From JAEXOD01 sp043805435 (GTDB lineage Bacteria; Bacteroidota; Ignavibacteria; Ignavibacteriales; Melioribacteraceae), in NCBI GenBank assembly GCA_043805435.1, contig JAZDHY010000065.1, forward strand, positions 8,751-72,750: a stretch of DNA of 64,000 bases, in the 5' to 3' direction. The notes under the pieces were generated by a model. The model saw only the letters and a program-made list of their open reading frames with translations. It was not told where the DNA came from and did no database searches. Below, piece after piece: positions 52,007 through 61,563 of the stretch (positions are counted from its first letter, which is position 1; each line of letters opens with the position of its first letter). Position numbers and translations under genes: made by a program.

Positions 52007-55000
52007 ATGATTTTAACTAAAGAAAAAATCAAAGGAATTGATTTAGATAATTTATTATTTGATAGAATTGATGCCGGTAGAATTAGCAATACTTTGATTA
52101 TTGTTCCAACTAACAGAAAAGCAAGGCACTTTAAAAAACAGATAATTTCATCGTGTAAAAACGGTACATCTTCAAAAATTAATATTGAAACACTTACTAC
52201 AATTTCTCAAAAAATACTTGAACCATCCTTAAATTTTCATATAATGAGTGAAGCCGCCGCTTCTATTATGCTAAAACAAAGTATTAATGATACTGCTTTG
52301 CAATATTTTTCTATTTATAAAAACAGAGTCCCTTTTGGCACATTAGATAGAATAAAAAATATTATTTCAAAATTTAAAGAAAATGGAATTAGCAGCGACG
52401 AAATTTTAAGCGAAGCAAAACAAAACCTAAAAGGATCAAATCAAAAAAAAGCAATTGACCTAGCTAATATTTATAAGTGTTATAAAAGCAAATGCCGAAA
52501 AATGAAATATTTTGAAATAGGAGACGTCTATGAAGAAATATTAATACTTGGTGATGATAAGATAAGTGAAAATTATAAAAAAAGATTTACCAATACCGAT
52601 TTGGTAATTATACTGGGTTTTGATGAATTTACAATACCTGAAGTTAAAATAATTAATTCTTTAGCCAATATTGATAATTTACAGCTGTTTTTAGATTTTG
52701 ATTATTACGAATATAATCCTTTAATATTTAAGCATTTGGATAAATGCAGTTATGCTTTTAGTACATGCGGATTTAAAATAATAGAGGACTTATCAATTTC
52801 CGAACAAACAGACTTTAAGCAAATTATTAAAAGCAGCTTGTTTAAAAGTAATATTAAGCAAAAAAACAACAAATATCTATCTCAAATTGTAAAGATAAAA
52901 GGTACTAATAGAATAAAAGAGGTTGAATACATTGCTAAAGAGATTAAAACATTAATTACTGAAAAAAAAGTCGATCCTAATAAAATTTGTGTTTCATTCA
53001 ATTTAATAAAAAATTATTCACCAATAATACGCGATGTGTTTACAAAATATAAAATTCCGTTTAATTTAACCGACAGGTATTCATTAGATAATTCGACTTT
53101 AATTACGTTTATTATTAATTTATTAAATATTGAAGAAAATGATTATTATTTTAAAGATGTTTTTAGAATATTAAACAACAAATATATTAAAAATTATATT
53201 GGCGATAGTTATGACCTTGTAAATGCTGCGGGAGAATTAAAAATAACAATTGGCAAAAGAAATTGGATTGATAGCATAAATAATAAAATAAATGTAAAAG
53301 ACCAATTTTTGGATAATGACGAAAACAACGAAATAAATATAGAAAGGTATAAAAACGGACTTTTTCAAATTGAAAAAATAATTGCACTACTTAAGCCGTT
53401 TTCAGCTAATCTTACTATTGATCAATTTTTTAATGAATTAAAAAAACTTATTACAATACTAAAAATTCCAAGCACAATAATTACAAACAATATAACCACC
53501 GATCAAAAAAATATTAAAGCTTTAACCACATTTATTGAAACGTTAAAAGAAGTTTTCAATTTACTTAAAAAAGAATATGGAAATGAAACCGAATTTAACC
53601 TAAATTTTTATTTGGAAAATATTAAAACATCGTGTAAATGGGCACGTTATAATATTAAAGAAATTTCCGATTATGGCGTTTTAATAACAACAATTAACGA
53701 GTTTAGGGGTTTAAATTTCGATTATCTATTTGTTGGAGGTTTAATAGACGGAGATTTTCCAACGCGCTATAATCCCGAAATATTTAATCAAGAAACATTT
53801 ATGCAAAAGGATGTAACACATCAAACGGAAGAAAGATACCATTTTTATCAAACTTTATGCAGCTGGAATAAACAATTGTTTTTATCCGCTCCTGAATTGC
53901 AGGGTGAAAGCGAATTAGAAGAATCAATATTTTTTAAGGAATTAGAAAAAATATTTTTTATAACCGAAAGAAATTTGAGCCAAGAGAAACAAACTAATTA
54001 TGATAGTATGGTTTACTCCGATGAAGAGTTTTTTATCCTTTTTGGCAAGGCATTAAATGAAAACAATACAGAATTAATTAAAAAATTAGTTGAAAATCCA
54101 AAATTTGCAAAATTTAAGGAAAATATAGCAAAAATAATAAATTATTTAGAAATTGATAATATTAGACGAAATGATAATACCAACCAAACAATGTTTAATG
54201 GTTATATATTACCATCAGAATTAAATGATGAAAACACAAAACTTATTCAACAATTATTAAACTATAGTATAAATAAACAATTTTCCATTACACAACTGGA
54301 AGAATATGCCAAATGTCCTTTTAAGTATTTTACAGGTCGTTTATTAAAAATAAAAACAACAAAAGAACCAACGGAAGAATTGGAAACCTTCGAAATTGGA
54401 AATTTATTACATGATATTTTATTTGATTTTTATAATGAGCTTAGGGACAAAAATATCTCAATCAGTAATTGTACCGACGAGATATTTAAAAAAGCCAAAC
54501 AAATGTTATTTAATATTGCCGAAAAAAAAGTTGCCGAATCAAATTTAATATTTCCAATATCATTTTTTGAACGGGAAAAGATACTTGGTATTAATGGAAA
54601 AAAAGACGAATCGGTTTTGACCAAATATTTAGAGAATGAACAAAAAGAAACCAATAATTTTTTACCTGAGTTTTTTGAAGTAAAGTTTGGGTATATTAAA
54701 GGTGAAAAACATGATAAAATATTATCAATTGATGAATCACTGGATTTTGGCGGTGTTAAAATTAGAGGGAAAATAGATAGAATTGATATTGATAAAGAAA
54801 CTAAAACTTTTAACATAATAGATTATAAATCCGGAAAAACAAAGCCATCTTCATCGGATATGTGGGACGGTATTTCACTTCAACTGCCTGTTTATATGAT
54901 GGCTGCAAAACAATTGATTGTCGAATACTTTAAGGAAGAATATAATCCTTTAATGATGTATTTGTACAGATTGAGATACAGCGAAAAAGACTTAAAGCGA

Positions 55001-55213
55001 GATTTGTTGAAAATTACAAATAAAACAGATTATAAAGATATTATATTGGAAAACAACGAATTGTTTGACGAAACACTAAAAAATATTAAAAATCACATTC
55101 AGTCTATAAATAAAGGTATATTTAATCTTTCCAGACTTGAAAATAGAGAAAATAAAATTTGTTCTTATTGTGAATTTCAATATGTTTGTAGAGTTAGTGA
55201 AGTAAATAATTGA
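52007..55213 (+). CDS. addB: AddB-like subunit of the AddAB helicase-nuclease (PD-(D/E)XK, Fe-S)
   Basis: This is a 1068-residue protein for double-strand break repair. The N-terminus (LIIVPTNRKARHFKKQII) starts past where a Walker A would lie, and no GKT motif is seen, so the helicase half is probably inactive in ATP hydrolysis. The C-terminal nuclease has GNLLHDILFDFYNE (His), RGKIDRIDI (Asp) and FNIIDYKSGKTKPSS (Asp, Lys). The four Fe-S cysteines are one in EYAKCPFKYFTG and three in ENKICSYCEFQYVCRV. The protein also has ISTINEFRGLN-like motor landmarks (LITTINEFRGLNFDYLFVGGL). addA is not in the window. It is followed by a terminator. Confidence 0.88.
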   Translation: MILTKEKIKGIDLDNLLFDRIDAGRISNTLIIVPTNRKARHFKKQIISSCKNGTSSKINIETLTTISQKILEPSLNFHIMSEAAASIMLKQSINDTALQYFSIYKNRVPFGTLDRIKNIISKFKENGISSDEILSEAKQNLKGSNQKKAIDLANIYKCYKSKCRKMKYFEIGDVYEEILILGDDKISENYKKRFTNTDLVIILGFDEFTIPEVKIINSLANIDNLQLFLDFDYYEYNPLIFKHLDKCSYAFSTCGFKIIEDLSISEQTDFKQIIKSSLFKSNIKQKNNKYLSQIVKIKGTNRIKEVEYIAKEIKTLITEKKVDPNKICVSFNLIKNYSPIIRDVFTKYKIPFNLTDRYSLDNSTLITFIINLLNIEENDYYFKDVFRILNNKYIKNYIGDSYDLVNAAGELKITIGKRNWIDSINNKINVKDQFLDNDENNEINIERYKNGLFQIEKIIALLKPFSANLTIDQFFNELKKLITILKIPSTIITNNITTDQKNIKALTTFIETLKEVFNLLKKEYGNETEFNLNFYLENIKTSCKWARYNIKEISDYGVLITTINEFRGLNFDYLFVGGLIDGDFPTRYNPEIFNQETFMQKDVTHQTEERYHFYQTLCSWNKQLFLSAPELQGESELEESIFFKELEKIFFITERNLSQEKQTNYDSMVYSDEEFFILFGKALNENNTELIKKLVENPKFAKFKENIAKIINYLEIDNIRRNDNTNQTMFNGYILPSELNDENTKLIQQLLNYSINKQFSITQLEEYAKCPFKYFTGRLLKIKTTKEPTEELETFEIGNLLHDILFDFYNELRDKNISISNCTDEIFKKAKQMLFNIAEKKVAESNLIFPISFFEREKILGINGKKDESVLTKYLENEQKETNNFLPEFFEVKFGYIKGEKHDKILSIDESLDFGGVKIRGKIDRIDIDKETKTFNIIDYKSGKTKPSSSDMWDGISLQLPVYMMAAKQLIVEYFKEEYNPLMMYLYRLRYSEKDLKRDLLKITNKTDYKDIILENNELFDETLKNIKNHIQSINKGIFNLSRLENRENKICSYCEFQYVCRVSEVNN

Positions 55214-55268
55214 ATTTTCATAAAAAATATATTAAATTAAGCATAATAAAATAAAAATTTCTGTTATT

Positions 55269-55302
55269 ATTGCCACTGCCAAGTGCGGTGGCAATTTTTT
55301 TT
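55269..55302 (+). terminator. Rho-independent terminator after addB
   Basis: ATTGCCAC (55269-55276) pairs with GTGGCAAT (55288-55295) and is followed by eight T's. It separates the addB-like gene from the greA-ribD operon. Confidence 0.85.
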
Positions 55303-55326
55303 ATTAAAAATAGAGGAGAAATCTAA

Positions 55327-55812
55327 GTGTCAATAGCAGGTTTTATCAACCTTAGTAGGGAAAAAATTCTTGAATTTGAAGCCGAATTAAAAGAATTAAA
55401 AACAAACGGAAGAAAGCAAATGGCAGAAAGAATTGGTGAAGCCCGATCATATGGCGACCTTTCTGAAAATGCAGAATACGATGCAGCAAAAGAAGCCCAA
55501 GGTTTAATGGAATTAAAAATTAACAAATTGGAAGAATTGTTATCAAAAGCTCGTATTATAGACGTTACTAATTTGCCGACTGATATTGTTCATATTTTAA
55601 CAAAAGTTACAATAAAAAATCTTAATAGCGGCAAAACTATACAATATATTTTAGTCTCTTTAGAAGAAGCAGATTTACAAGGTGGAAAAATTGCAATTAC
55701 TTCACCTGTTGGTCAATCTTTAATGAATAGAAGAGTTGGTGATATAGTAGAAGTTAAAGCACCGGCAGGTTTAATTAAATACGAGATATTGGAACTTGAA
55801 CAAACTGCTTAG
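55327..55812 (+). CDS. greA: Transcription elongation factor GreA
   Basis: This 161-residue protein stimulates transcript cleavage by backtracked RNA polymerase. The N-terminal coiled coil carries the family signature RIGEARSYGDLSENAEYDAAKEAQG, with the acidic tip residues. The C-terminal FKBP-like domain ends SPVGQSLMNRRVGDIVEVKAPAG. The start is GTG at 55327, with GAGGAGAAA upstream; there is no in-frame ATG nearby. It is the first gene of a long co-directional run and its end overlaps ribD by 17 bases. Confidence 0.96.
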   Translation: MSIAGFINLSREKILEFEAELKELKTNGRKQMAERIGEARSYGDLSENAEYDAAKEAQGLMELKINKLEELLSKARIIDVTNLPTDIVHILTKVTIKNLNSGKTIQYILVSLEEADLQGGKIAITSPVGQSLMNRRVGDIVEVKAPAGLIKYEILELEQTA

Positions 55813-56896
55813 TGATGAAGCTTATATTCAGTTGACAATTGAGCTGGCTAAAAAAGGACAAGGGAAAGTAAGCCCTAATCCTTTAGTTGGTGCAGTTATT
55901 GTAAAAAATGGAACAATAATTGGTGTCGGTTATCATGCTCGGTTTGGCGAAAATCATGCAGAAATTAATGCTATTAATAACTGTAAAGACACGCCTGAAG
56001 GATCTATATTATTTGTTAATTTAGAGCCTTGTGTCCATTTTGGAAAAACGCCTCCCTGCACTAATTCAATAATTGCAGCAAAAATTTCCAAAGTTGTTAT
56101 TGGTACACTCGATCCAAATCCTTTGGTTGCAGGGAAAGGGGTTGAAAAATTAAAAACTGCCGGTATTAAAGTTGTTACCGGAGTTTTGGAAAAAGAGTGT
56201 ATTGAACTTAACAAATTTTTCTTTAAGTATATTAAAGAAAAAAAACCATATATTAATTTAAAAATAGCTCAAACATTAGATGCAAAAATTGCAGACAATC
56301 AGTTTCAATCTAAATGGATAACTTCTGCCGAAGCACGAACATGTGTTCATGAAATGAGAAATGATTATGATGCCGTACTTATAGGCAGTAATACGGTTAG
56401 AATTGATAATCCCGAACTATCGGTTCGCTTTTCCGAAGGACGTAATCCTAAACGTATTATTCTTAATAAAAATCTCGATTTAGATATTAATAGAAAGATC
56501 TTTCAAAATTCCGATAATAATACAATTATTGTTTGCAGTAATAAAAATATTGAAAAAACAAAAAAAATTGCACAATATACTAATTTGGGAATAAAATTAT
56601 TGTTTGTTGAAGAAAACAATAAAGGAAATTTAAAATTAAATAAAATTTTAAAAAACCTATACGACCTTGGTATTAATTCAGTAATGGTTGAAGGGGGAAG
56701 TCGAATATTTTCTTCCTTTGTTAAAAAACAATTATTTGATGAATTGAGTGTATTTATCAGTTCTAAATTATTAGGAACAGGAATAAATGCGTTTTCTAAT
56801 ATTGGAATTAATAAATTAAGTGATGCATTAAATTTGCGATTAATAAGTATTAACACTTTAGGTGATGATGTTCTTTTAATTTATAAGAGGATATAG
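55796..56896 (+). CDS. ribD: Bifunctional riboflavin deaminase/reductase RibD
   Basis: This 366-residue enzyme carries out the second and third steps of riboflavin synthesis. The N-terminal deaminase zinc site is in NHAEINAI and EPCVHFGKTPPCTNSI. The C-terminal reductase has LKIAQTLDAKIA, ITSAEART, VLIGSNTVRIDNPELSVR and VMVEGGSRIFSSF. The frame contains no early ATG: the TTG at 55796, inside the greA end, with GGAAC upstream, is the likely start. It is coupled to ribE, whose GTG overlaps the ribD stop by one base. Confidence 0.95.
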   Translation: MNKLLSDEAYIQLTIELAKKGQGKVSPNPLVGAVIVKNGTIIGVGYHARFGENHAEINAINNCKDTPEGSILFVNLEPCVHFGKTPPCTNSIIAAKISKVVIGTLDPNPLVAGKGVEKLKTAGIKVVTGVLEKECIELNKFFFKYIKEKKPYINLKIAQTLDAKIADNQFQSKWITSAEARTCVHEMRNDYDAVLIGSNTVRIDNPELSVRFSEGRNPKRIILNKNLDLDINRKIFQNSDNNTIIVCSNKNIEKTKKIAQYTNLGIKLLFVEENNKGNLKLNKILKNLYDLGINSVMVEGGSRIFSSFVKKQLFDELSVFISSKLLGTGINAFSNIGINKLSDALNLRLISINTLGDDVLLIYKRI

Positions 56897-57528
56897 TGTT
56901 TACCGGAATAGTTGAAGAAATTGGTAAAATAAACATTATTAAAAATACCGGTGGTGGAAAAGAAATATGTATTGAATCCGGTTTATTAATAAAAGATATG
57001 AATATAGGGGATAGTATTTGTGTTAGTGGTGTTTGTCAAACCGTTGAAAAAATATCGGGTTTAACATTTAACGTAACTGCTGTTGAAGAAACGCTAAAAA
57101 AAACAAATTTTGGTTTATTAAAAACAAATATGTTAATTAATTTAGAATCGTCACTTACGTTAACAAAAAAAATAAGCGGACATTTGGTTTATGGGCATAT
57201 TGATTGTGTTGGTGAGATATTAGATATTAAAGAAGAATCGGTTGGATACAAATTAAAGATTAAATTTCCCAACGAGTACGCAAAATATGTAATTTATGTC
57301 GGCTCAGTATGCCTAAACGGCGTTAGCTTAACAATTGCCGAATTTACTTCAAACAGCCTTACTGTGGCAGTTATTCCGCATACTTGGAATTATACTACTT
57401 TTAAATACAACAAACCCGGTGATAAACTTAATATTGAGTTTGATGTTATTGGCAAATATGTTGATAGAATAAATAAAGTCGAAAAAGGTTCTATTAGTGA
57501 AGAATGGCTTAAAAGCAAAGGTTTTTAA
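56896..57528 (+). CDS. ribE: Riboflavin synthase alpha subunit
   Basis: This 210-residue enzyme dismutates two 6,7-dimethyl-8-ribityllumazines to riboflavin. It shows the classical MFTGIVEEIG start and two lumazine-binding repeats: one with GDSICVSGVCQTVE (~37-50), the second with HLVYGHIDCVGEI and VCLNGVSLTIAEF. The start is GTG, directly at the ribD stop. tilS begins at the base after its stop. Confidence 0.96.
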   Translation: MFTGIVEEIGKINIIKNTGGGKEICIESGLLIKDMNIGDSICVSGVCQTVEKISGLTFNVTAVEETLKKTNFGLLKTNMLINLESSLTLTKKISGHLVYGHIDCVGEILDIKEESVGYKLKIKFPNEYAKYVIYVGSVCLNGVSLTIAEFTSNSLTVAVIPHTWNYTTFKYNKPGDKLNIEFDVIGKYVDRINKVEKGSISEEWLKSKGF

Positions 57529-58890
57529 GTGAAAAAGACTGATGAAAAAGTAATTAATTTTATTAAAAACAATTACTTAATTGAAAAAGGGGATAAAATT
57601 GTTGTTGCTTTAAGCGGTGGGGCAGATTCTGTTTTTTTGTTACATTTTTTGGTAAAATATCAAAAAAAATACAATATCCAAATTTCCGTTTTGCATGTAA
57701 ATCATCAATTAAGAGGTGATGATGCCGATAATGATGAAATGTTTTGTTTTGAATTATGTAAAAAAATGGGAATCGGATTTAATTCTGTTAAAATAAATGT
57801 AAAAGAATATTCCATAAAAGAAAAAAGATCAATTGAAGAAGCTGCACGTGATTTAAGATACAATGAATTTATAAAAGAAAAAGAAAAATTAGGCTTTAAT
57901 AAAGTAGCTACTGCACATAACCTTGATGATAATGCAGAAACAATTTTGCAAAGATTAATTGAAGGAACAGGACTAAAAGGTTTATGTGGAATACCGGTTA
58001 AACGTGATAATATATATATTCGTCCGGTTCTTTGTTTAACAAAATCTGAAATTGTAAATTATTTAAATTATTACAATATTAATTTTAGAATAGATCTTAC
58101 AAATAATAAAAATGATTATACGAGAAATTATCTAAGAAATGAGATTATTCCGCTAATTAGCAAATTAAATGTAAGTTTTGCAAATAGTATTTCGCATACT
58201 TCGCAAATTTTTTCCGGATTTTATTCTGTAATATTGGAAAAAGTGAATTATTTAACTGATAAAAATATTAATTTTACAACGGGAAAATTATTTATTTCGA
58301 ATGAACTTTTTAGGTTGGAAAATGATTCGATTTGCGGGGAAGTACTAAAGCTGGCATTTGAAAAATATTTAAACTATAATTTTGAATATGATGATTTTAT
58401 TAATATAAAAAAAATAACCGGTTTGCAGGTAGGCAAAATAATTAAACTAAAAGGTGCGTTTGAAGTTATAAAAGAAAGAGAAAATATTGTTATTTATAAA
58501 TTTTTTGAAGCAGAAAAAACAGAAAAAATAATTAAAATTGGAGAATTATTTAATTTTGAAGATAAAATTCTGAAATTAGAGTTGGTAGAAAAAAGCAGTA
58601 TAAATATTGAGAAAAATGATTTATATGAGTATATTTCTGCCGATAACTGCGATGAAGAGTTTTTTGTTCGTGTTTGGAAGGAAGGTGACAGTTTTATTCC
58701 CCTTGGTTTGAATAGTTTTAAAAAGCTAAGTGATTTTTTGACAGAACAAAAATGCAGCTCCCTTGATAAAAAAAAGCAATTGCTTTTAATAAATAGGAAC
58801 AATATAACCTATGTTATTGGTTTAAGAATAGATGAAAGGTATAAAATTACAAATAAAACCCAAAAGGTACTTAAAATATGGATAAATTAG
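57529..58890 (+). CDS. tilS: tRNA(Ile)-lysidine synthase TilS
   Basis: This 453-residue enzyme modifies C34 of the CAU-anticodon tRNA(Ile) to lysidine. The N-terminal ATP-pyrophosphatase loop is VVALSGGADSVFLLHFL. Further family motifs are VLHVNHQLRGDDADNDE and ATAHNLDDNAETILQRLIEG. A TilS C-terminal substrate-binding domain follows (VRVWKEGDSFIPLGLNSFKKLSDFL). The start is GTG at 57529. The last 13 bases overlap hpt. The tilS-hpt-ftsH order is widely conserved in bacteria. Confidence 0.96.
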   Translation: MKKTDEKVINFIKNNYLIEKGDKIVVALSGGADSVFLLHFLVKYQKKYNIQISVLHVNHQLRGDDADNDEMFCFELCKKMGIGFNSVKINVKEYSIKEKRSIEEAARDLRYNEFIKEKEKLGFNKVATAHNLDDNAETILQRLIEGTGLKGLCGIPVKRDNIYIRPVLCLTKSEIVNYLNYYNINFRIDLTNNKNDYTRNYLRNEIIPLISKLNVSFANSISHTSQIFSGFYSVILEKVNYLTDKNINFTTGKLFISNELFRLENDSICGEVLKLAFEKYLNYNFEYDDFINIKKITGLQVGKIIKLKGAFEVIKERENIVIYKFFEAEKTEKIIKIGELFNFEDKILKLELVEKSSINIEKNDLYEYISADNCDEEFFVRVWKEGDSFIPLGLNSFKKLSDFLTEQKCSSLDKKKQLLLINRNNITYVIGLRIDERYKITNKTQKVLKIWIN

Positions 58891-59438
58891 ATCTAAATGG
58901 TGAACATATTTCAATTGGTAATGAAGTATTTGTTAAATATTTAGAAGAAGCGGATATACAAAAGCGGATTAGTGAATTAGCTGAACAAATAAATAATGAT
59001 TATCGCGGAAAATTGCCAATATTTATTGGAATACTAAACGGTTCGTTTATATTTATGGCTGATTTAATTAAAAATGTAAATCTTAGCTGTGAAATAGATT
59101 TTTTTAAGCTTTCAAGTTATGGCGATTCTAAAATATCTTCCGGTAAAGTTAAATTATTAAAGGAATTAAATGCCGATATAATGGATAGACATTTAATTAT
59201 TGTTGAAGATATTGTTGATACTGGCCTATCAATAAAATATATTGAAGAATTGATGGCCGAACATAAACCTGCAAGTGTAAAAATAGCAACATTGTTATTA
59301 AAACCAAATAGTCTTAAATATAATCTAAAAATTGATTATATTGGGTTTGAAATTCCCGATAAATTTGTTATTGGTTATGGATTAGACTATGGACAAAAAT
59401 ATAGAAATTTACGTTCAATTTATGCGTTAAGTGAATAG
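58878..59438 (+). CDS. hpt: Hypoxanthine phosphoribosyltransferase
   Basis: This 186-residue purine salvage enzyme converts hypoxanthine or guanine to IMP or GMP. The PRPP-binding motif is LIIVEDIVDTGLS. The flexible-loop region is FFKLSSYGDSKISSG, and the C-terminal IDYIGFEIPDKFVIGYGLDYGQKYRNL is diagnostic. It overlaps tilS by 13 bases and is followed closely by ftsH. Confidence 0.96.
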   Translation: MDKLDLNGEHISIGNEVFVKYLEEADIQKRISELAEQINNDYRGKLPIFIGILNGSFIFMADLIKNVNLSCEIDFFKLSSYGDSKISSGKVKLLKELNADIMDRHLIIVEDIVDTGLSIKYIEELMAEHKPASVKIATLLLKPNSLKYNLKIDYIGFEIPDKFVIGYGLDYGQKYRNLRSIYALSE

Positions 59439-59454
59439 AGAGGTATTTAAAAAT

Positions 59455-61563
59455 ATGATAAAAAAACTTCTTTTTGCTGATGATGGAAAATCAGGCGACT
59501 CAAAAAAAGGAAAGAATTCCGGCGGAGGAAGTCCAAACAGAAGCGATGGTGATTTTGATTGGTCTAAGATTATTAAAACCGTTTTCAGCTGGGGTGCTGT
59601 AATAATTGCTGCTGTTATTGTAATGCAGTTTTGGCGCACCGGCACAACAGGTACTGTTGAAATTACATATGACATATATGAGCAATTATTGTCTTCCGGT
59701 GAAATTAGTGAAGCAAAAATAATAAAAACAGATTTGAATGATTATACCTTTGAAGGAACGCTTCTTAAAGAAAAGTCTTTAAGCGTTAACGATACTTGGG
59801 TAAAAACAACAAAGTTTACTGTTACACTAATTGAACCTGTTTTACAGGAACAAGAGAAAGTTTGGAAAGAAAAAGGTGTAAAATATACATTTGTTAAAGA
59901 TTCAAATGAGTGGTTGAATATTATTTTTAGTTTTTTACCGTGGATTATTGTACTTGGTATTTGGTTTTTAATAATGCGTAAAATGCAGGGAGGTGGCGGC
60001 GGTGGCGGCACACGCGGTATCTTTAATTTTGGCAAGAGTAAAGCAAAATTAATAAATGAATCGTCAATAAAAATTACATTTAAAGACGTTGCCGGAGCTG
60101 ATGAAGCTAAACAAGAATTACAGGAAATTATTGAATTTTTGCGCGAACCGACCAAATTTCAAAAACTTGGCGGTAAAATTCCGCGCGGTGTCTTATTATT
60201 AGGCCCTCCGGGAACCGGTAAAACATTATTGGCACGTGCTGTTGCCGGCGAAGCCGGTGTTCCGTTCTTTTCGATAAGCGGTGCCGATTTTGTGGAAATG
60301 TTTGTTGGTGTTGGTGCAAGCAGAGTGCGCGATTTGTTTGAACAAGGAAAACGTAGTGCTCCTTGTATTATTTTTATAGATGAAATTGATGCTGTCGGAA
60401 GACATCGTGGAGCAGGCCTTGGCGGCGGACATGATGAACGTGAACAGACTTTAAATCAGCTGCTTGTAGAAATGGATGGATTTGAACAAAATAGCGGTGT
60501 TATTATTATTGCTGCTACTAATAGACCTGATGTTTTAGATCCTGCTTTATTACGTCCGGGTAGATTTGATAGACAAGTTGTTGTTGATAGACCTGATGTT
60601 AATGGAAGAGAAGGTATATTAAAAGTTCATACAAGAAAAATACCGTTAGAACCGGATGTTGATTTAAAAATATTAGCAAAAGGGACTCCCGGATTAGCCG
60701 GTGCCGATTTAGCCAACTTAGCAAATGAAGCAGCGTTATTAGCTGCAAGAAAAAATAAAAAGAAAGTTGGAATGGATGACTTTGAAGAAGCTAAAGACAA
60801 AGTTATGATGGGTATGGAACGTAAAAGTCTAATTATAAGTGAAGCTGAGAAAAAAATCACTTCTTATCACGAAATTGGACACGTTTTAGTTGCCAGAATG
60901 ATTCCTGAAGCCGATCCTGTTCATAAAGTAACAATTATTCCGCGTGGACGTGCGCTTGGTGTAACCACTTATTTGCCCGTTGATGAAAAACATACTTATT
61001 CAAAAGATTATTTAGAAGCAATGATAACTTACGCTTTAGGCGGAAGAGCTGCTGAAAAGTTAATCTTTAATAAATATACAACCGGTGCAGGTAACGATAT
61101 TGAAAAATCTACCGGTATTGCGCGTAAAATGGTATGCGAATGGGGTATGAGTGAAAAACTTGGTCCTCTTTCGTACGGTGCCAAAGAAGAAGAGATCTTT
61201 TTAGGAAGAGAAATAACTAAACATAAAGATTATAGTGATGTTACGGCTCAATTAATTGATGACGAAATTAAGGCAATTGTTAATAGTTGTATGCTGCGTG
61301 CAGATCAAATATTAGTGGATAATATTGAAATTTTACACAAACTTTCACTTGAACTTTTAGAACGCGAAATTTTAGATTCGGATGAAATTGATAAAATTAT
61401 CCGCGGTGAAGAATTACCCCCAATGAAAAAAACAAATAACACTAATTCAGTAAAAGATAATGATTCTGATTCTGAGATTCCTGATCATGTAAAAAAACTT
61501 CTTGAAAAAAAGAAGGGAAAAACTGCAGGAACGACTAACGAGACTGTTGATGACCAAAACTGA
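59455..61563 (+). CDS. ftsH: ATP-dependent zinc metalloprotease FtsH
   Basis: This 702-residue membrane-bound AAA+ protease degrades misfolded membrane and regulatory proteins. Two N-terminal membrane helices (~45-60 and ~155-175) flank a small periplasmic domain. A run of seven glycines (MQGGGGGGGTRG) follows the second helix. AAA+ motifs are GPPGTGKT, CIIFIDEIDAVGRHRG and RPGRFDRQ. The zinc site is HEIGH, where most FtsH proteins have HEAGH; the HExxH ligands are kept. The ATG at 59455, with AGAGGT upstream, is preferred over a GTG eight codons earlier that overlaps hpt. Confidence 0.97.
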   Translation: MIKKLLFADDGKSGDSKKGKNSGGGSPNRSDGDFDWSKIIKTVFSWGAVIIAAVIVMQFWRTGTTGTVEITYDIYEQLLSSGEISEAKIIKTDLNDYTFEGTLLKEKSLSVNDTWVKTTKFTVTLIEPVLQEQEKVWKEKGVKYTFVKDSNEWLNIIFSFLPWIIVLGIWFLIMRKMQGGGGGGGTRGIFNFGKSKAKLINESSIKITFKDVAGADEAKQELQEIIEFLREPTKFQKLGGKIPRGVLLLGPPGTGKTLLARAVAGEAGVPFFSISGADFVEMFVGVGASRVRDLFEQGKRSAPCIIFIDEIDAVGRHRGAGLGGGHDEREQTLNQLLVEMDGFEQNSGVIIIAATNRPDVLDPALLRPGRFDRQVVVDRPDVNGREGILKVHTRKIPLEPDVDLKILAKGTPGLAGADLANLANEAALLAARKNKKKVGMDDFEEAKDKVMMGMERKSLIISEAEKKITSYHEIGHVLVARMIPEADPVHKVTIIPRGRALGVTTYLPVDEKHTYSKDYLEAMITYALGGRAAEKLIFNKYTTGAGNDIEKSTGIARKMVCEWGMSEKLGPLSYGAKEEEIFLGREITKHKDYSDVTAQLIDDEIKAIVNSCMLRADQILVDNIEILHKLSLELLEREILDSDEIDKIIRGEELPPMKKTNNTNSVKDNDSDSEIPDHVKKLLEKKKGKTAGTTNETVDDQN

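Noticed and set aside
54430..54816. 128-codon minus-strand frame within addB
   Set aside because: It is a shadow of the coding strand in AT-rich DNA, low in complexity, with no start signal.
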